This document shows, piece after piece, positions 1 through 8,044 of a DNA stretch of 9,328 nucleotides (the first letter of the stretch is position 1; every line of letters starts with the position of its first letter). The DNA is from an uncultured Lachnoanaerobaculum sp. GTDB lineage: Bacteria; Bacillota; Clostridia; Lachnospirales; Lachnospiraceae. The stretch is taken from the NCBI RefSeq assembly GCF_938015485.1, contig NZ_CALLVU010000166.1:1-9328 (forward strand). Direction: 5' to 3'. The position numbers were made by a program, and so were the translations under genes. The notes below the pieces were generated by a model. It was given only the letters and a program-made list of their open reading frames with translations. It did not search any database and was not told where the DNA came from.

Positions 1-2
1 GG

Positions 3-2132
3 GTTAAGACAAGATTTTCAAAGTTCTATAATCTTCCGGAGCTTATGAGTATGTTTAAGGAAGTGGCAGATATTCAAACTGCAGATATGTTAAATCTTCC
101 TACACCTGAAGCCCACTATGAAGTTGTTAAGACAATGCCGAGCGATGAACAGAAAGAGATATTAAAAGGTTTGTCTGAAAGAGCGGATAAGGTCAGAAAT
201 AGGGAAGTTGAGCCAGAAGAAGATAATATGCTGAAGATTACTAATGACGGAAAGAAACTTGCCTTAGATCAGCGTTTAATCAATCCTTTGCTTCCTGATA
301 ATCCTGATAGTAAGGTCAATGTCTGCGTGAAAAATGTATTTTCAATATGGGATAAGACAAAAGAGAATAAGTCAACACAGCTTCTTTTTTCGGATATGTC
401 TACACCAAAAGGTGATGGAGAATTTAATATCTATGATGATATAAGGGATAAACTTGTGGCAATGGGAATACCGAAAGAAGAGATTGCTTTTATCCACGAG
501 GCTAATTCCGATAAGCAAAAGGATGAGCTTTTTGCAAAGGTAAGAAAAGGAGAAATCCGTATCTTAATGGGTTCGACTCAGAAAATGGGAGCAGGTACTA
601 ATGTGCAAAACAAACTGATTGCAATGCATGATTTAGATGTGCCGTGGAGACCGGCAGACCTTGAGCAGCGTGCGGGTAGAATTGTTCGTCAGGGAAATGA
701 AAACAAAGAAGTAAATATCTATCGTTACATTACCGAGAACACCTTTGATGCCTACCTTTGGCAGACCATTGAGAACAAGCAAAAGTTCATTTCTCAGATA
801 ATGACAAGCAAGACTCCTGTCAGAGTGGCGGAAGATGTGGACGAAAGCAGTCTTAACTATGCGGAGATTAAGGCACTTGCAACAGGTGATCCGAAAATCA
901 AGGAGAAAATGGACTTGGATAATGAGGTAACGAAACTTAAAATGCTGGAAGCCAATTACAAGTCAAATCGCTACCGTTTGGAAGACAAGGTTGCAAAAAC
1001 CTATCCTGATGAAATTGCAAAGCTTGAGAAACTTATCGAAGCCGTTAAAAAGGATATATCAAGCATAGAGCCATTAGGAGATGGCGAAAATAAGTTTACT
1101 TCCATAACCATTAACGGAGCGAAGATAACGGATAAAAAAGAAGCAGGCGAAAAGCTACTTGAAGCTATAAAGACAGTAAAGATAAATGAGAGCAAAGTTA
1201 TCGGCAAATATAGAAATATGGACTTGGAAGTAAGCTACAACTTTTTTACCAATGAGCATAACTTCAGCTTAAACGGTGCTTCTAAAACGATAGGAGAGCT
1301 TGGAACAAGTGCAGACGGTAATATTACAAGACTTGATAATGCCCTTGAGAAAGTGCCTGACAAACTAAAAAGGCTTGAAGAAAAACTCATCAGCACCAAA
1401 GAGCAGCTTGAAAATGCCAAAGAGGAATTAAAAAAGCCTTTTGAAAAGGCGGATGAGCTGAAAACTAAGGTATTAAGACTGGCAGAGTTAAACAAGCTCC
1501 TTGATATGGGAGAGGTGGAAGAAAAGGGAAATCCAAATCCATTAGTGGAAGATGTAAAAAGAGCCATTATTGACTTCTGTAACAGAGAGTATGAAGAAAA
1601 TCATAGCTATGATGAATTTAATACGCTGTACCCTGATTTAAAGCATATCGGTATTGCCTATACGAATACGCCTGATGAAAAGCACGAGATACAGTTTGAA
1701 CTTAATCTTGAGGACTTTACGGCTACACAACTTGTAAATGGCAAAGAGATAAGCCATTACGATTATGTCAAAGAAAACGGCAGCGAAGAAAAGGCTCTTG
1801 ATTGCATGAAGTTTGAAATGGAAAACGGCGAATTTAGTGCATTTGTTTTTGTTGATGAGGAAGAATTAAGACAGGCGTTAGGTCTTGAAATTGATGATGA
1901 AGGTAATTTCTATGATCCGCTTGCAAAGGACTTGGATAATGACGGCGTGCCTGACAGATATGACAACGACTTTAGGGATAGCGACTACTTTGAGTCTACC
2001 TATGATGTGGAAAATAATCTCCACGCAAAGGAAGAAAAGCCGTCTATCTTAGGGCAGATTAAGTCGTTCCAGTCGGAACAAAGAGAAAAAGAAGTAAAAG
2101 ATACAAAATCAAAAGAACATGATGAACGATAA
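3..2132 (+). CDS. C-terminal part of a giant ICE-type SNF2-family helicase protein (start outside window)
   Basis: The frame is open from base 3 with no stop, so the first internal ATG at 45 is not the start; 709 residues are visible. Seen: the second RecA-like lobe of an SF2/SNF2 helicase. The motif V-like GSTQKMGAGTNVQ is encoded at 570-608, and the motif VI QRAGRIVRQG with its arginine finger at 666-695. A long charged, probably coiled-coil region follows (about 900-1500), then an acidic domain. Near the end is an aspartate-rich DxDxDG loop (1929-1985), then SILGQIKSF (2043-2069) and a lysine/glutamate tail. Family knowledge: such proteins are often about 2,000 residues or more, carry an N-terminal N6-adenine methylase plus helicase, and are typical of ICEs of Bacillota, where they may protect or process transferred DNA. 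The exact function is unproven. The methylase part and helicase lobe 1 would lie upstream and cannot be checked here. The next gene begins 56 bases downstream, after a weak terminator-like hairpin. Confidence 0.85.
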   Translation, partial: VKTRFSKFYNLPELMSMFKEVADIQTADMLNLPTPEAHYEVVKTMPSDEQKEILKGLSERADKVRNREVEPEEDNMLKITNDGKKLALDQRLINPLLPDNPDSKVNVCVKNVFSIWDKTKENKSTQLLFSDMSTPKGDGEFNIYDDIRDKLVAMGIPKEEIAFIHEANSDKQKDELFAKVRKGEIRILMGSTQKMGAGTNVQNKLIAMHDLDVPWRPADLEQRAGRIVRQGNENKEVNIYRYITENTFDAYLWQTIENKQKFISQIMTSKTPVRVAEDVDESSLNYAEIKALATGDPKIKEKMDLDNEVTKLKMLEANYKSNRYRLEDKVAKTYPDEIAKLEKLIEAVKKDISSIEPLGDGENKFTSITINGAKITDKKEAGEKLLEAIKTVKINESKVIGKYRNMDLEVSYNFFTNEHNFSLNGASKTIGELGTSADGNITRLDNALEKVPDKLKRLEEKLISTKEQLENAKEELKKPFEKADELKTKVLRLAELNKLLDMGEVEEKGNPNPLVEDVKRAIIDFCNREYEENHSYDEFNTLYPDLKHIGIAYTNTPDEKHEIQFELNLEDFTATQLVNGKEISHYDYVKENGSEEKALDCMKFEMENGEFSAFVFVDEEELRQALGLEIDDEGNFYDPLAKDLDNDGVPDRYDNDFRDSDYFESTYDVENNLHAKEEKPSILGQIKSFQSEQREKEVKDTKSKEHDER

Positions 2133-2163
2133 GGGACTTAAATCAAGCCCCTTTTCTATTTTT
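2131..2163 (+). terminator. Weak terminator or attenuator between helicase and OB-fold genes
   Basis: A stem AAGGGaCTT / AAGcCCCTT with one A-C mismatch and a 5-base loop begins inside the stop codon of the helicase gene. It is followed by the T-rich tract TTCTATTTTT. The imperfect stem and interrupted T-run suggest partial termination, lowering expression of the next gene rather than separating it fully. Confidence 0.45.
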
Positions 2164-2188
2164 AACAACAAATATGGAGGTATGAATA

Positions 2189-2848
2189 ATGAATTACAAG
2201 GAAATGAGAAATACCATCGAGCAGATGGCAAACGAGAACTACGAGGACTTTACAAAGGCTCTTATCAGTTTTGAAAAGGGCGTGAATGACAAGGAAGCAT
2301 TGGATATATTGTATGACAACTATACAAATAACGACTCACTAACACTGCTTAACGAGGAATTTGACTATATGATTGATGAGCTTCGTGAAAGCGGTCAGAT
2401 TAAGGAGAATGAGACTCTTGAAAAAGAGGATAATGACTTGGTAAATATTGTCGGTAATGTGGTAGGCGAAGTCGAGGTAGTAGAACGAGAAAACAAGAAC
2501 GGAGGAGCCTTTAAGGTAGTCAATTTCTCCATTGTATCAAAAGACGATGAGGGCAATAAGCACTATACAAATTGCTCTGCTTATGGAGAAAAGGGCGATA
2601 TTCCAAAGGACTTTAAGCAAGGAGATTTTGTAAAGCTCTTCGGTCAGGAGCGAAAATCCATTGATGATAATGGCAAAGAGCATACGAATATAAGGATACT
2701 TGCTTCTAAACTCTTAAAAGCCAAAGAGCAAATGAAGAGTCAGGAAGAAAAGAAAGAGTCCGTCCTTGGAGCAATCAAAAAGTTTAAGGCAGAAGAAAAA
2801 ACAAAGCCTACTGAGAAAAAAGAAGCTTCCAAAGAAGCGGAAAGATAA
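2189..2848 (+). CDS. OB-fold (single-stranded-DNA-binding-like) ICE protein
   Basis: This encodes 219 residues. The start ATG at 2189 is set by GGAGG at 2176-2180, 8 bases upstream. Residues 1 to about 80 form an acidic, probably helical domain that I cannot assign. Residues 84 to about 180 look like an SSB-type OB fold: LVNIVGNVVGEVEVVE strand, GGAFKVVNFSIVSKDDEG hairpin, Y-x-N-C-S-A-YGE strand, GDFVKLFGQER strand, and a final IRILASKLL strand. The C-terminus (181-219) is lysine/glutamate-rich and contains SVLGAIKKF at residues 191-199, nearly matching the tail of the upstream helicase protein. It lacks the acidic DDDIPF-type tip of housekeeping SSB. Small SSB-like proteins often sit beside ICE transfer genes and coat transferred single strands; that role is inferred here. 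It ends at a strong terminator, closing the ICE core block. It could instead bind RNA or protein through the OB fold. Confidence 0.7.
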   Translation: MNYKEMRNTIEQMANENYEDFTKALISFEKGVNDKEALDILYDNYTNNDSLTLLNEEFDYMIDELRESGQIKENETLEKEDNDLVNIVGNVVGEVEVVERENKNGGAFKVVNFSIVSKDDEGNKHYTNCSAYGEKGDIPKDFKQGDFVKLFGQERKSIDDNGKEHTNIRILASKLLKAKEQMKSQEEKKESVLGAIKKFKAEEKTKPTEKKEASKEAER

Positions 2849-2854
2849 AGAATT

Positions 2855-2888
2855 GTCGGTGCGGTCTTCGGACTGCACCGGCTTTTTT
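2855..2888 (+). terminator. Strong intrinsic terminator with TTCG tetraloop
   Basis: A 10-bp stem CGGTGCGGTC / GACTGCACCG (one G-T wobble) closes a C(TTCG)G loop. It extends by a T-G and a G-C pair at the base and is followed by six Ts (2883-2888). It starts 6 bases after the OB-fold gene stop and separates the ICE block from the restriction-modification cluster. Confidence 0.92.
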
Positions 2889-2893
2889 GTATA

Positions 2894-2922
2894 TGGAATA
2901 AATTCTAAATTTATGGTAAAAT
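2894..2922 (+). promoter_or_regulatory. Promoter of the XRE-hsdR-hsdM cluster
   Basis: The -10 box TAAAAT (2917-2922) is preceded by TGG at 2914-2916, giving an extended -10 (TGn). The -35 candidate TGGAAT (2894-2899) is weak, matching 3 of 6 bases, with a 17-base spacer. A start near 2929 would give a leader of about 38 bases before the regulator gene. It lies just downstream of the strong terminator, as expected for an independent operon. Confidence 0.6.
2898..2914. promoter_or_regulatory. Palindromic candidate operator in the promoter spacer
   Basis: ATAAATT-CTA-AATTTAT is a perfect 7-3-7 inverted repeat filling the space between the -35 and extended -10 elements. A dimeric XRE-type repressor bound here would block RNA polymerase, and the first gene of the operon encodes such a protein. 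The sequence is A/T-only apart from the central C, so chance palindromes are easier than usual; its placement is the main support. Confidence 0.4.
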
Positions 2923-2929
2923 ATATGAA

Positions 2930-2941
2930 ATGAAACTTCAT
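2930..2941. promoter_or_regulatory. Second small inverted repeat near the transcription start
   Basis: ATGAA-AC-TTCAT is a perfect 5-2-5 inverted repeat at about +1 of the predicted promoter. It could be a second operator half-site region. It does not share sequence with the 17-bp palindrome at 2898-2914, so a common binding protein is uncertain. Confidence 0.25.
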
Positions 2942-2966
2942 GAACACGAATTAGAGAGGTGAAGAT

Positions 2967-3182
2967 ATGAAGGTTAGCTATAATGGATTATGGAAAATAC
3001 TAATTGATAAGAATATGAATAAAAAAGATCTGGCAGAAAAAGTATCTTTAGCACCGGCTACTATAGCAAAAATGGGTAGAGGTGAATTTGTCAGTATGGA
3101 GATTTTATATCGAATCGGCAAAAAATTGAATGTCGATTTTGCGGATATGGTTTCAATTGTTAATGGTGAGGAGAGTGAATAA
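2967..3182 (+). CDS. Small XRE/Cro-C1-type HTH regulator (control gene of the RM cluster)
   Basis: A 71-residue protein that is a single helix-turn-helix domain. The start ATG at 2967 follows AGAGGTGA (2955-2962). Seen: the N-terminal VSYNGLWKILIDKNMNKKDL pattern, then LAEKVSLAPATIAKMGRGE as the helix-turn-recognition helix (about residues 22-40), then MEILYRIGKKLNVDFADMV as the packing helices. This pattern is familiar from small YozG-like XRE regulators found beside restriction-modification and other cargo genes. Its stop is separated from the hsdR ATG by one base, so the two are probably translationally coupled. It likely represses or tunes its own promoter, which carries a palindrome at 2898-2914, acting like a controller protein that delays restriction in a new host. 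That role is inferred from family and position. Confidence 0.85.
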   Translation: MKVSYNGLWKILIDKNMNKKDLAEKVSLAPATIAKMGRGEFVSMEILYRIGKKLNVDFADMVSIVNGEESE

Positions 3183-3183
3183 T

Positions 3184-6100
3184 ATGAGTGAGGTTAAAAA
3201 TTATTCAAGAAATAAGGACTTCAATGAGGCTACAAGAGTACAAATGCCTGCGTTGGTTCATTTATCTCGCCTGGGATATAAGTATTTCGGGAAAATAACT
3301 GAAGATATGAAGGGTATTAAGTATGATGGAGATACTAATATTCTTTTAGAAGTTTTTAAAGATCAATTCAAAAAATTAAACCCTGCTCATGCTGGAGAAG
3401 TTGAAGAAGTTTTAAGAAACATAAGGCAGGAATTGGACAATGACGATTTAGGCAAGAGTTTTTATAAGAGATTAGTGGCAATTTCTCCAACAAAACTCAT
3501 TGATTTTGAAAATATAAACAACAATACTTTCCATTATACTGCTGAGTTTACTTGTAAAAATGGACAGGATGAATTCAGACCGGACATTACACTTTTTGTA
3601 AATGGGCTTCCTCTTGTATTTATTGAAGTTAAGAAGCCTAATAATAAAGGTGGAATGGTTGCGGAAAGCAAGAGGATGAATGACCAAAGATTTCCAAACA
3701 AGAAATTTCGAAGGTTTATTAACATCACTCAACTAATGATTTTCTCTAATAATATGGAGTATGAAACCTTGGGAGGAATAACACCTATTCAGGGTGCGTT
3801 TTATTGCACTGGGGCAAGAGATACAACAAAATTCAATTGTTTTAGAGAAGAAAATCCTGGCAACAATGATGTAGCTCCATTTATCCAAGATTTTCCGTAT
3901 TTGGATATAAATCAAGATATGGAAAAGCAAATTCTATCAGATTTTAATTGCCAAGTAATCCATACATCTCCAGAATATCAGACTAACTTAAATGAGAATA
4001 CGCCGACAAACAGAATAATTACATCAATGTGTTCAAAACAAAGACTGTTATTTCTTCTGAAATATGGATTTGCTTATGTAAGAATAGATAGAGAAATTGA
4101 TGGTGGTAAGATTGAAAGCTTAGATCAAAAGCATATTATGAGATACCAACAATTTTTTGCAACGCTTGCTGTAATAGAAAAACTGGAAGAGGGGATTAAA
4201 TCAGGTGTTATTTGGCATACACAAGGCAGTGGAAAAACAGCATTGTCTTACCACTTAACCTATGCCCTAACAGATTATTATGCAAAACAGAATAAAGTAG
4301 CTAAGTTTTATTTTATTGTAGATAGATTAGATTTGTTAGAGCAAGCATCTTCAGAATTTGAAGCAAGAGGTTTAGTGGTCAAAACTGCAAGTAGCAGAAA
4401 AGAACTGATGGCTCAATTCAGAACAAACCAATCTCAAGACGGAAACAGTGGAAAAACAGAAATCACAGTTGTCAACATTCAAAGATTTGCTGAAGATAAA
4501 GAAAAAGTCGTGATTAACGATTATGACACAAATCTTCAAAGAATATTTATCATTGATGAAGCACATCGAGGATATAATCCGAAAGGCTGTTTCTTGGCAA
4601 ATCTGTTTGATGCGGATCAAGAATCTATAAAGATAGCCTTGACCGGAACTCCTTTGCTTAAAGAAGAAAGAGCTTCATGGAAAGTGTTTGGTAATTACTT
4701 GCATACTTATTATTATGACAAGTCAATTCAAGATGGGTATACCCTGAAAATAATAAGGGAAGACATTGAAACTTCATACCGCGAAAAACTTTCTGAAATT
4801 TATGACAGTATTGAGCATTTGGTTGAGAAAAAAGATATAAAGAAAAGCTATATAGTAGAACACGATTCCTATGTGAAAGAGCTTTTACGATATATTATCT
4901 CGGATTTGAAAAAATTCAGAGAAATTCAGGGAGACGATACATTAGGCGGAATGGTGATTTGCGAAACAAGTGAGCAAGCAAGGAAACTATTTGCTTATTT
5001 CGATGAAATACAAGAAGAACTGAATTGCAACGCTTCTGTAAAAAGTAAGTTAAAAGCGGGGTTAATTCTTCATGATAGCGATGATAAAGAGACAAGAAAA
5101 GAAATAGTTAATGATTTCAAGAAAAATAATACAATAGATATTCTTATTGTGTTTAATATGCTTTTGACCGGATTTGACGCTCCAAGACTAAAAAGGCTAT
5201 ATTTCGGGAGAAAATTGAAAGATCATAATCTTCTACAAGCTTTGACGAGAGTTAACAGACCTTACAAAGAAAATTACTATGGATATGTCATTGATTTTGC
5301 AGATATTAAAAAGAACTTTGATGAGACAAATGAAGCTTATCTAAAAGAACTTAACAGGTTTAAGGATCCTGCTGAAACAGGCGATGGAAATACAATGGAT
5401 ACACTGAGCCAAGTTCTTGAAAGTCCCGAAGAATTAGTTGCAAAGATGAAAGAAGTAAGGCAAGTTTTATTTAACTATACCATAGACAATGCAGAGGATT
5501 TTAGCTCCGAAATATCAACAATAGATGATAAAGAAGAGTTGTTAAAGTTAAAAAAGGTGCTTATATCTGCAAGAGATTTGTGCAATATTGTAAGAACTTT
5601 TGGCGATGAGGAATTGAAACAAAAATTTGAAAAACTTGAGATAACAAAGTTGCCTTCAATGATTTCTGAGGTTTCACATTGCATAGATATTATCAACCAA
5701 AAAGAAGTTTTCAGTATGCATGATGAAACGAAGCAAATTGTTAATAAGGCGATGGAGGATATAGAGTTCAGTTTCAAATCTATAAGCAAAGAAGAAATGA
5801 AAATTATATCTGGAGGCATTGAGATAAAGGAAAAATGGAAAAAAACCATAAATGAATTTGCCGAAAATTTCGATCAAGATGATCCAGAATATATCACACT
5901 TAGAGAAGCTTTCATGCAAAGATTTAAAGAACATGGTTTTGTAATTGACAGTATCAAAGAATTTAATGAGCAATCGGAAGCATTGGAAGATGTTTTGAAA
6001 AAATTGGCTGAAATTAAGAGGAAAAATACTGCTATATTACGAAGATATAATGGCGATACTAAGTTTGCTCGTGTGCATAAGAGGATAAAGGAAGAAAATG

Positions 6101-6381
6101 AGCGAAGAAGGATGACTTCAGCAACTCCAATTGCTTCTGAATACGATGAGGATATTGTTGATGTGCTGAATACAATAAAGAGAAATATTGATAGTAAGGT
6201 TTATGATCGTAACGACATATTGAAGAAAGATGCGTATTTTGAGCAAACTGTGATGAAGGAAATAACAGACTCAATGAACAGCATGAATTTTTCAAATAGC
6301 CGTGAAGATAGGTCATTTATTCAATTCAGAATAAGTCGAGAATATCTTGATCAGTACAACTCTTACTACATGTATGCTTAA
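3184..6381 (+). CDS. hsdR: Type I restriction enzyme R subunit (HsdR)
   Basis: This encodes 1065 residues, normal for HsdR. I chose ATG 3184 because AGGAG (3169-3173) lies 10 bases upstream; an in-frame ATG at 3130 would lie deep inside the regulator gene and add unlike residues. Seen: the N-terminal PD-(D/E)xK nuclease with D134 and E148-x-K150 (RPDITLFVNG...FIEVKKPN). The SF2 motor has Walker A QGSGKT with K351, DEAH at 458-461, TGTP at 487-490, GFDAP from 663, and QALTRVNRP at 685-693. A long helical C-terminus follows, probably the contact region for the methylase core. The enzyme translocates DNA with ATP and cleaves far from unmethylated target sites when joined to HsdM2-HsdS. All catalytic residues are present and the frame is intact, so the subunit looks functional. 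hsdM follows after 10 bases. No hsdS is visible in the window. Confidence 0.96.
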   Translation: MSEVKNYSRNKDFNEATRVQMPALVHLSRLGYKYFGKITEDMKGIKYDGDTNILLEVFKDQFKKLNPAHAGEVEEVLRNIRQELDNDDLGKSFYKRLVAISPTKLIDFENINNNTFHYTAEFTCKNGQDEFRPDITLFVNGLPLVFIEVKKPNNKGGMVAESKRMNDQRFPNKKFRRFINITQLMIFSNNMEYETLGGITPIQGAFYCTGARDTTKFNCFREENPGNNDVAPFIQDFPYLDINQDMEKQILSDFNCQVIHTSPEYQTNLNENTPTNRIITSMCSKQRLLFLLKYGFAYVRIDREIDGGKIESLDQKHIMRYQQFFATLAVIEKLEEGIKSGVIWHTQGSGKTALSYHLTYALTDYYAKQNKVAKFYFIVDRLDLLEQASSEFEARGLVVKTASSRKELMAQFRTNQSQDGNSGKTEITVVNIQRFAEDKEKVVINDYDTNLQRIFIIDEAHRGYNPKGCFLANLFDADQESIKIALTGTPLLKEERASWKVFGNYLHTYYYDKSIQDGYTLKIIREDIETSYREKLSEIYDSIEHLVEKKDIKKSYIVEHDSYVKELLRYIISDLKKFREIQGDDTLGGMVICETSEQARKLFAYFDEIQEELNCNASVKSKLKAGLILHDSDDKETRKEIVNDFKKNNTIDILIVFNMLLTGFDAPRLKRLYFGRKLKDHNLLQALTRVNRPYKENYYGYVIDFADIKKNFDETNEAYLKELNRFKDPAETGDGNTMDTLSQVLESPEELVAKMKEVRQVLFNYTIDNAEDFSSEISTIDDKEELLKLKKVLISARDLCNIVRTFGDEELKQKFEKLEITKLPSMISEVSHCIDIINQKEVFSMHDETKQIVNKAMEDIEFSFKSISKEEMKIISGGIEIKEKWKKTINEFAENFDQDDPEYITLREAFMQRFKEHGFVIDSIKEFNEQSEALEDVLKKLAEIKRKNTAILRRYNGDTKFARVHKRIKEENERRRMTSATPIASEYDEDIVDVLNTIKRNIDSKVYDRNDILKKDAYFEQTVMKEITDSMNSMNFSNSREDRSFIQFRISREYLDQYNSYYMYA

Positions 6382-6391
6382 GGGAGAAAGT

Positions 6392-7960
6392 ATGAATATT
6401 AAGGAACAGACTATACAGTTAATAGATAATTTAAAAGCTACTTGCCAAGTTTATGGACTTGGCAACGATGGAAATGAATATAAAATAATCACTCAAGTAT
6501 TTCTTTTCAAGTTCTTGAATGATAAATTCGGAGTGGAAGTCAAAAAAATTAGTGAAAGACTTCGCAATGCGTCTAAATGGGAAGAAGAATACAGAAAAAT
6601 GACAGAGGATGAAAGGCTTGATTTATTCGATCAGCTTTCTCCGGATATTCCAAGATTAAATCCAGAACATTTAATATCAAACTTATGGAATCAGCAGTCA
6701 AAAGGCGGTTTTGATGTCATTTTCGATTCTACGATGATGGATATTGCAGACAAGAATAAGGAAATATTCTCCACAGAAACAACTGAAAAAACAAAAATAG
6801 CTTTATTTGAAAAAATAACTACCAATGTTACAGACGATGCACAAAGAGCTCCTTTTGCACGAGCTTTGGTGGATAAACTTATCAATTTTTCTTTTGATGA
6901 AGCATTTAATGAACATTATGATTTTTTTGCAGCTATATTTGAGTATTTGATTAAAGACTATAATACAGCTGGCGGTGGAAAATATGCTGAATACTACACT
7001 CCTCATGCAATAGCGACAATTATGGCTCGCTTGCTTGTGGGAGAAAATAAGGATTTGCACAACATAGAATGCTACGATCCTTCGGCGGGAACAGGCACAC
7101 TGCTTATGGCGTTATCACACCAAATTGGCGAAGATAGGTGTACTATCTTTTCTCAGGATATATCTCAAAGAAGTAATAAAATGTTGAAGTTAAACCTTAT
7201 TTTGAATGGCTTAGTTTCTTCTTTAGATCATGCTATTCAAGGAGATACCTTAGTTAGCCCGTATCATAAAAGCGATGATGGGAAAGAACTTAGACAATTT
7301 GATTATGTAGTATCCAATCCACCTTTTAAAATGGATTTTTCTGAGAATAAAGCGAAATTAGATCAAATGCCCGTTCGTTTTTGGGGTGGCGTTCCGAAAA
7401 TTCCTGCTAAGAAAAAAGAGAGTATGGCAATTTATACGCTCTTCATTCAGCATGTCATAAATTCGCTTAAAAGCAATGGAAAAGGTGCGATTGTTGTTCC
7501 AACTGGATTTTTAACGGCAAAATCAGGTGTTGAAAGTAAGGTGTTAAAACACATTGTTGATAAAGAAATTATTAGTGGAGCAATTAGTATGCCGTCCAAT
7601 GTTTTCGCAAATACCGGCACAAATGTATCTGTTTTATTCTTTGATAAATCAAAGGAGAACAAGAAAGTTGTCCTTATTGATGCTTCTAAGTTGGGAGAAG
7701 AATACAAAGACGGTAATAATCAAAAAAGAAGATTGCGTCCGGAAGAAATCAATAAAATAGTTGATACATTTAACAATAAAGAAGCTGTAGAGGATTTTTC
7801 CGTTGCGGTTACTTATGAGGAGATAAAAGAAAAGAAGTATTCACTTGCAGCTGGTCAATATTTTGATGTAAAGATTGATTATGTCAAATTAACACAAGAA
7901 GAATTTCAGGCAAAAATGGATGAGTATCAGGCAAAATTAAAAGAACTAGGATTTAGATAA
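6392..7960 (+). CDS. hsdM: Type I restriction-modification M subunit, N6-adenine DNA methyltransferase (HsdM)
   Basis: This encodes 522 residues, typical for HsdM. ATG 6392 is preceded by AGGGAG (6381-6386); the in-frame ATG at 6347 lies inside hsdR and is unlikely. Seen: a helical HsdM_N domain (about 1-150) starting MNIKEQTIQLIDNLKATC, the conserved YTP element just before the catalytic domain, SAM-binding motif I DPSAGTG at 229-235, and the N6-adenine catalytic motif NPPF at 309-312. The C-terminus (YSLAAGQYFD onward) ends in a short helical tail. HsdM transfers methyl from S-adenosylmethionine to adenine at sites chosen by HsdS. No target-recognition domain is fused to it, so it still needs a specificity subunit. 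It shares the operon promoter near 2917 and ends 4 bases before a terminator. The reading frame and motifs are intact. Confidence 0.96.
   Translation: MNIKEQTIQLIDNLKATCQVYGLGNDGNEYKIITQVFLFKFLNDKFGVEVKKISERLRNASKWEEEYRKMTEDERLDLFDQLSPDIPRLNPEHLISNLWNQQSKGGFDVIFDSTMMDIADKNKEIFSTETTEKTKIALFEKITTNVTDDAQRAPFARALVDKLINFSFDEAFNEHYDFFAAIFEYLIKDYNTAGGGKYAEYYTPHAIATIMARLLVGENKDLHNIECYDPSAGTGTLLMALSHQIGEDRCTIFSQDISQRSNKMLKLNLILNGLVSSLDHAIQGDTLVSPYHKSDDGKELRQFDYVVSNPPFKMDFSENKAKLDQMPVRFWGGVPKIPAKKKESMAIYTLFIQHVINSLKSNGKGAIVVPTGFLTAKSGVESKVLKHIVDKEIISGAISMPSNVFANTGTNVSVLFFDKSKENKKVVLIDASKLGEEYKDGNNQKRRLRPEEINKIVDTFNNKEAVEDFSVAVTYEEIKEKKYSLAAGQYFDVKIDYVKLTQEEFQAKMDEYQAKLKELGFR
6442..6465 (+). repeat. Perfect inverted repeat inside the hsdM 5' coding region
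   Basis: TTGCCAAGT-TTATGG-ACTTGGCAA forms a 9-bp perfect stem with a 6-base loop, 50-73 bases after the hsdM start. It encodes part of the ordinary HsdM N-terminal domain (around CQVYGLGN). In mRNA it could slow early translation or stabilise a processed end. Roughly one such repeat may be expected by chance in a window this size. Confidence 0.5.
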
Positions 7961-7964
7961 ATAA

Positions 7965-7999
7965 AAAAACAAGCATGTTCTGTGAACGTGCTTGTTTTT
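7965..7999 (+). terminator. Intrinsic terminator directly after hsdM
   Basis: ACAAGCATGTTC-TGT-GAACGTGCTTGT is a 12-bp stem with one T-G wobble and a 3-base loop. A-run and T-run flanks extend the pairing and allow function in both directions. It starts 5 bases after the hsdM stop, so the RM operon as seen ends here, with no room for hsdS. It could also shield the neighbouring IS from read-through, as known for IS200-type elements. Confidence 0.85.
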
Positions 8000-8021
8000 A
8001 GCGTTATGTGACTTTAAGTCC

Positions 8022-8044
8022 GTTTCGCTCCGAAGGTGCGAGAC
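8022..8044. repeat. Outer left-end hairpin of the IS
   Basis: GTTTCGC pairs with GCGAGAC (7 bp, one T-G wobble), with an inner CC-GAA-GG mini-stem. Just upstream is the small palindrome GACTT-T-AAGTC (8010-8020). These may belong to the left end of the IS or to the sequence it entered; the boundary cannot be set here. Confidence 0.4.

Noticed and set aside
1001..1567. Antisense open frames opposite the helicase gene
   Set aside because: They are serine/phenylalanine-rich mirror products of a lysine/glutamate-rich coding strand, with no ribosome site.
3130..3183. In-frame upstream ATG extending hsdR by 18 residues
   Set aside because: It lies inside the XRE gene, lacks its own ribosome site, and the extra residues are just the XRE sequence read in another frame. 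ATG 3184 has a good AGGAG.
6347..6391. In-frame upstream ATG extending hsdM by 15 residues
   Set aside because: It lies within the hsdR 3' end; ATG 6392 has AGGGAG just upstream and matches the usual HsdM N-terminus.
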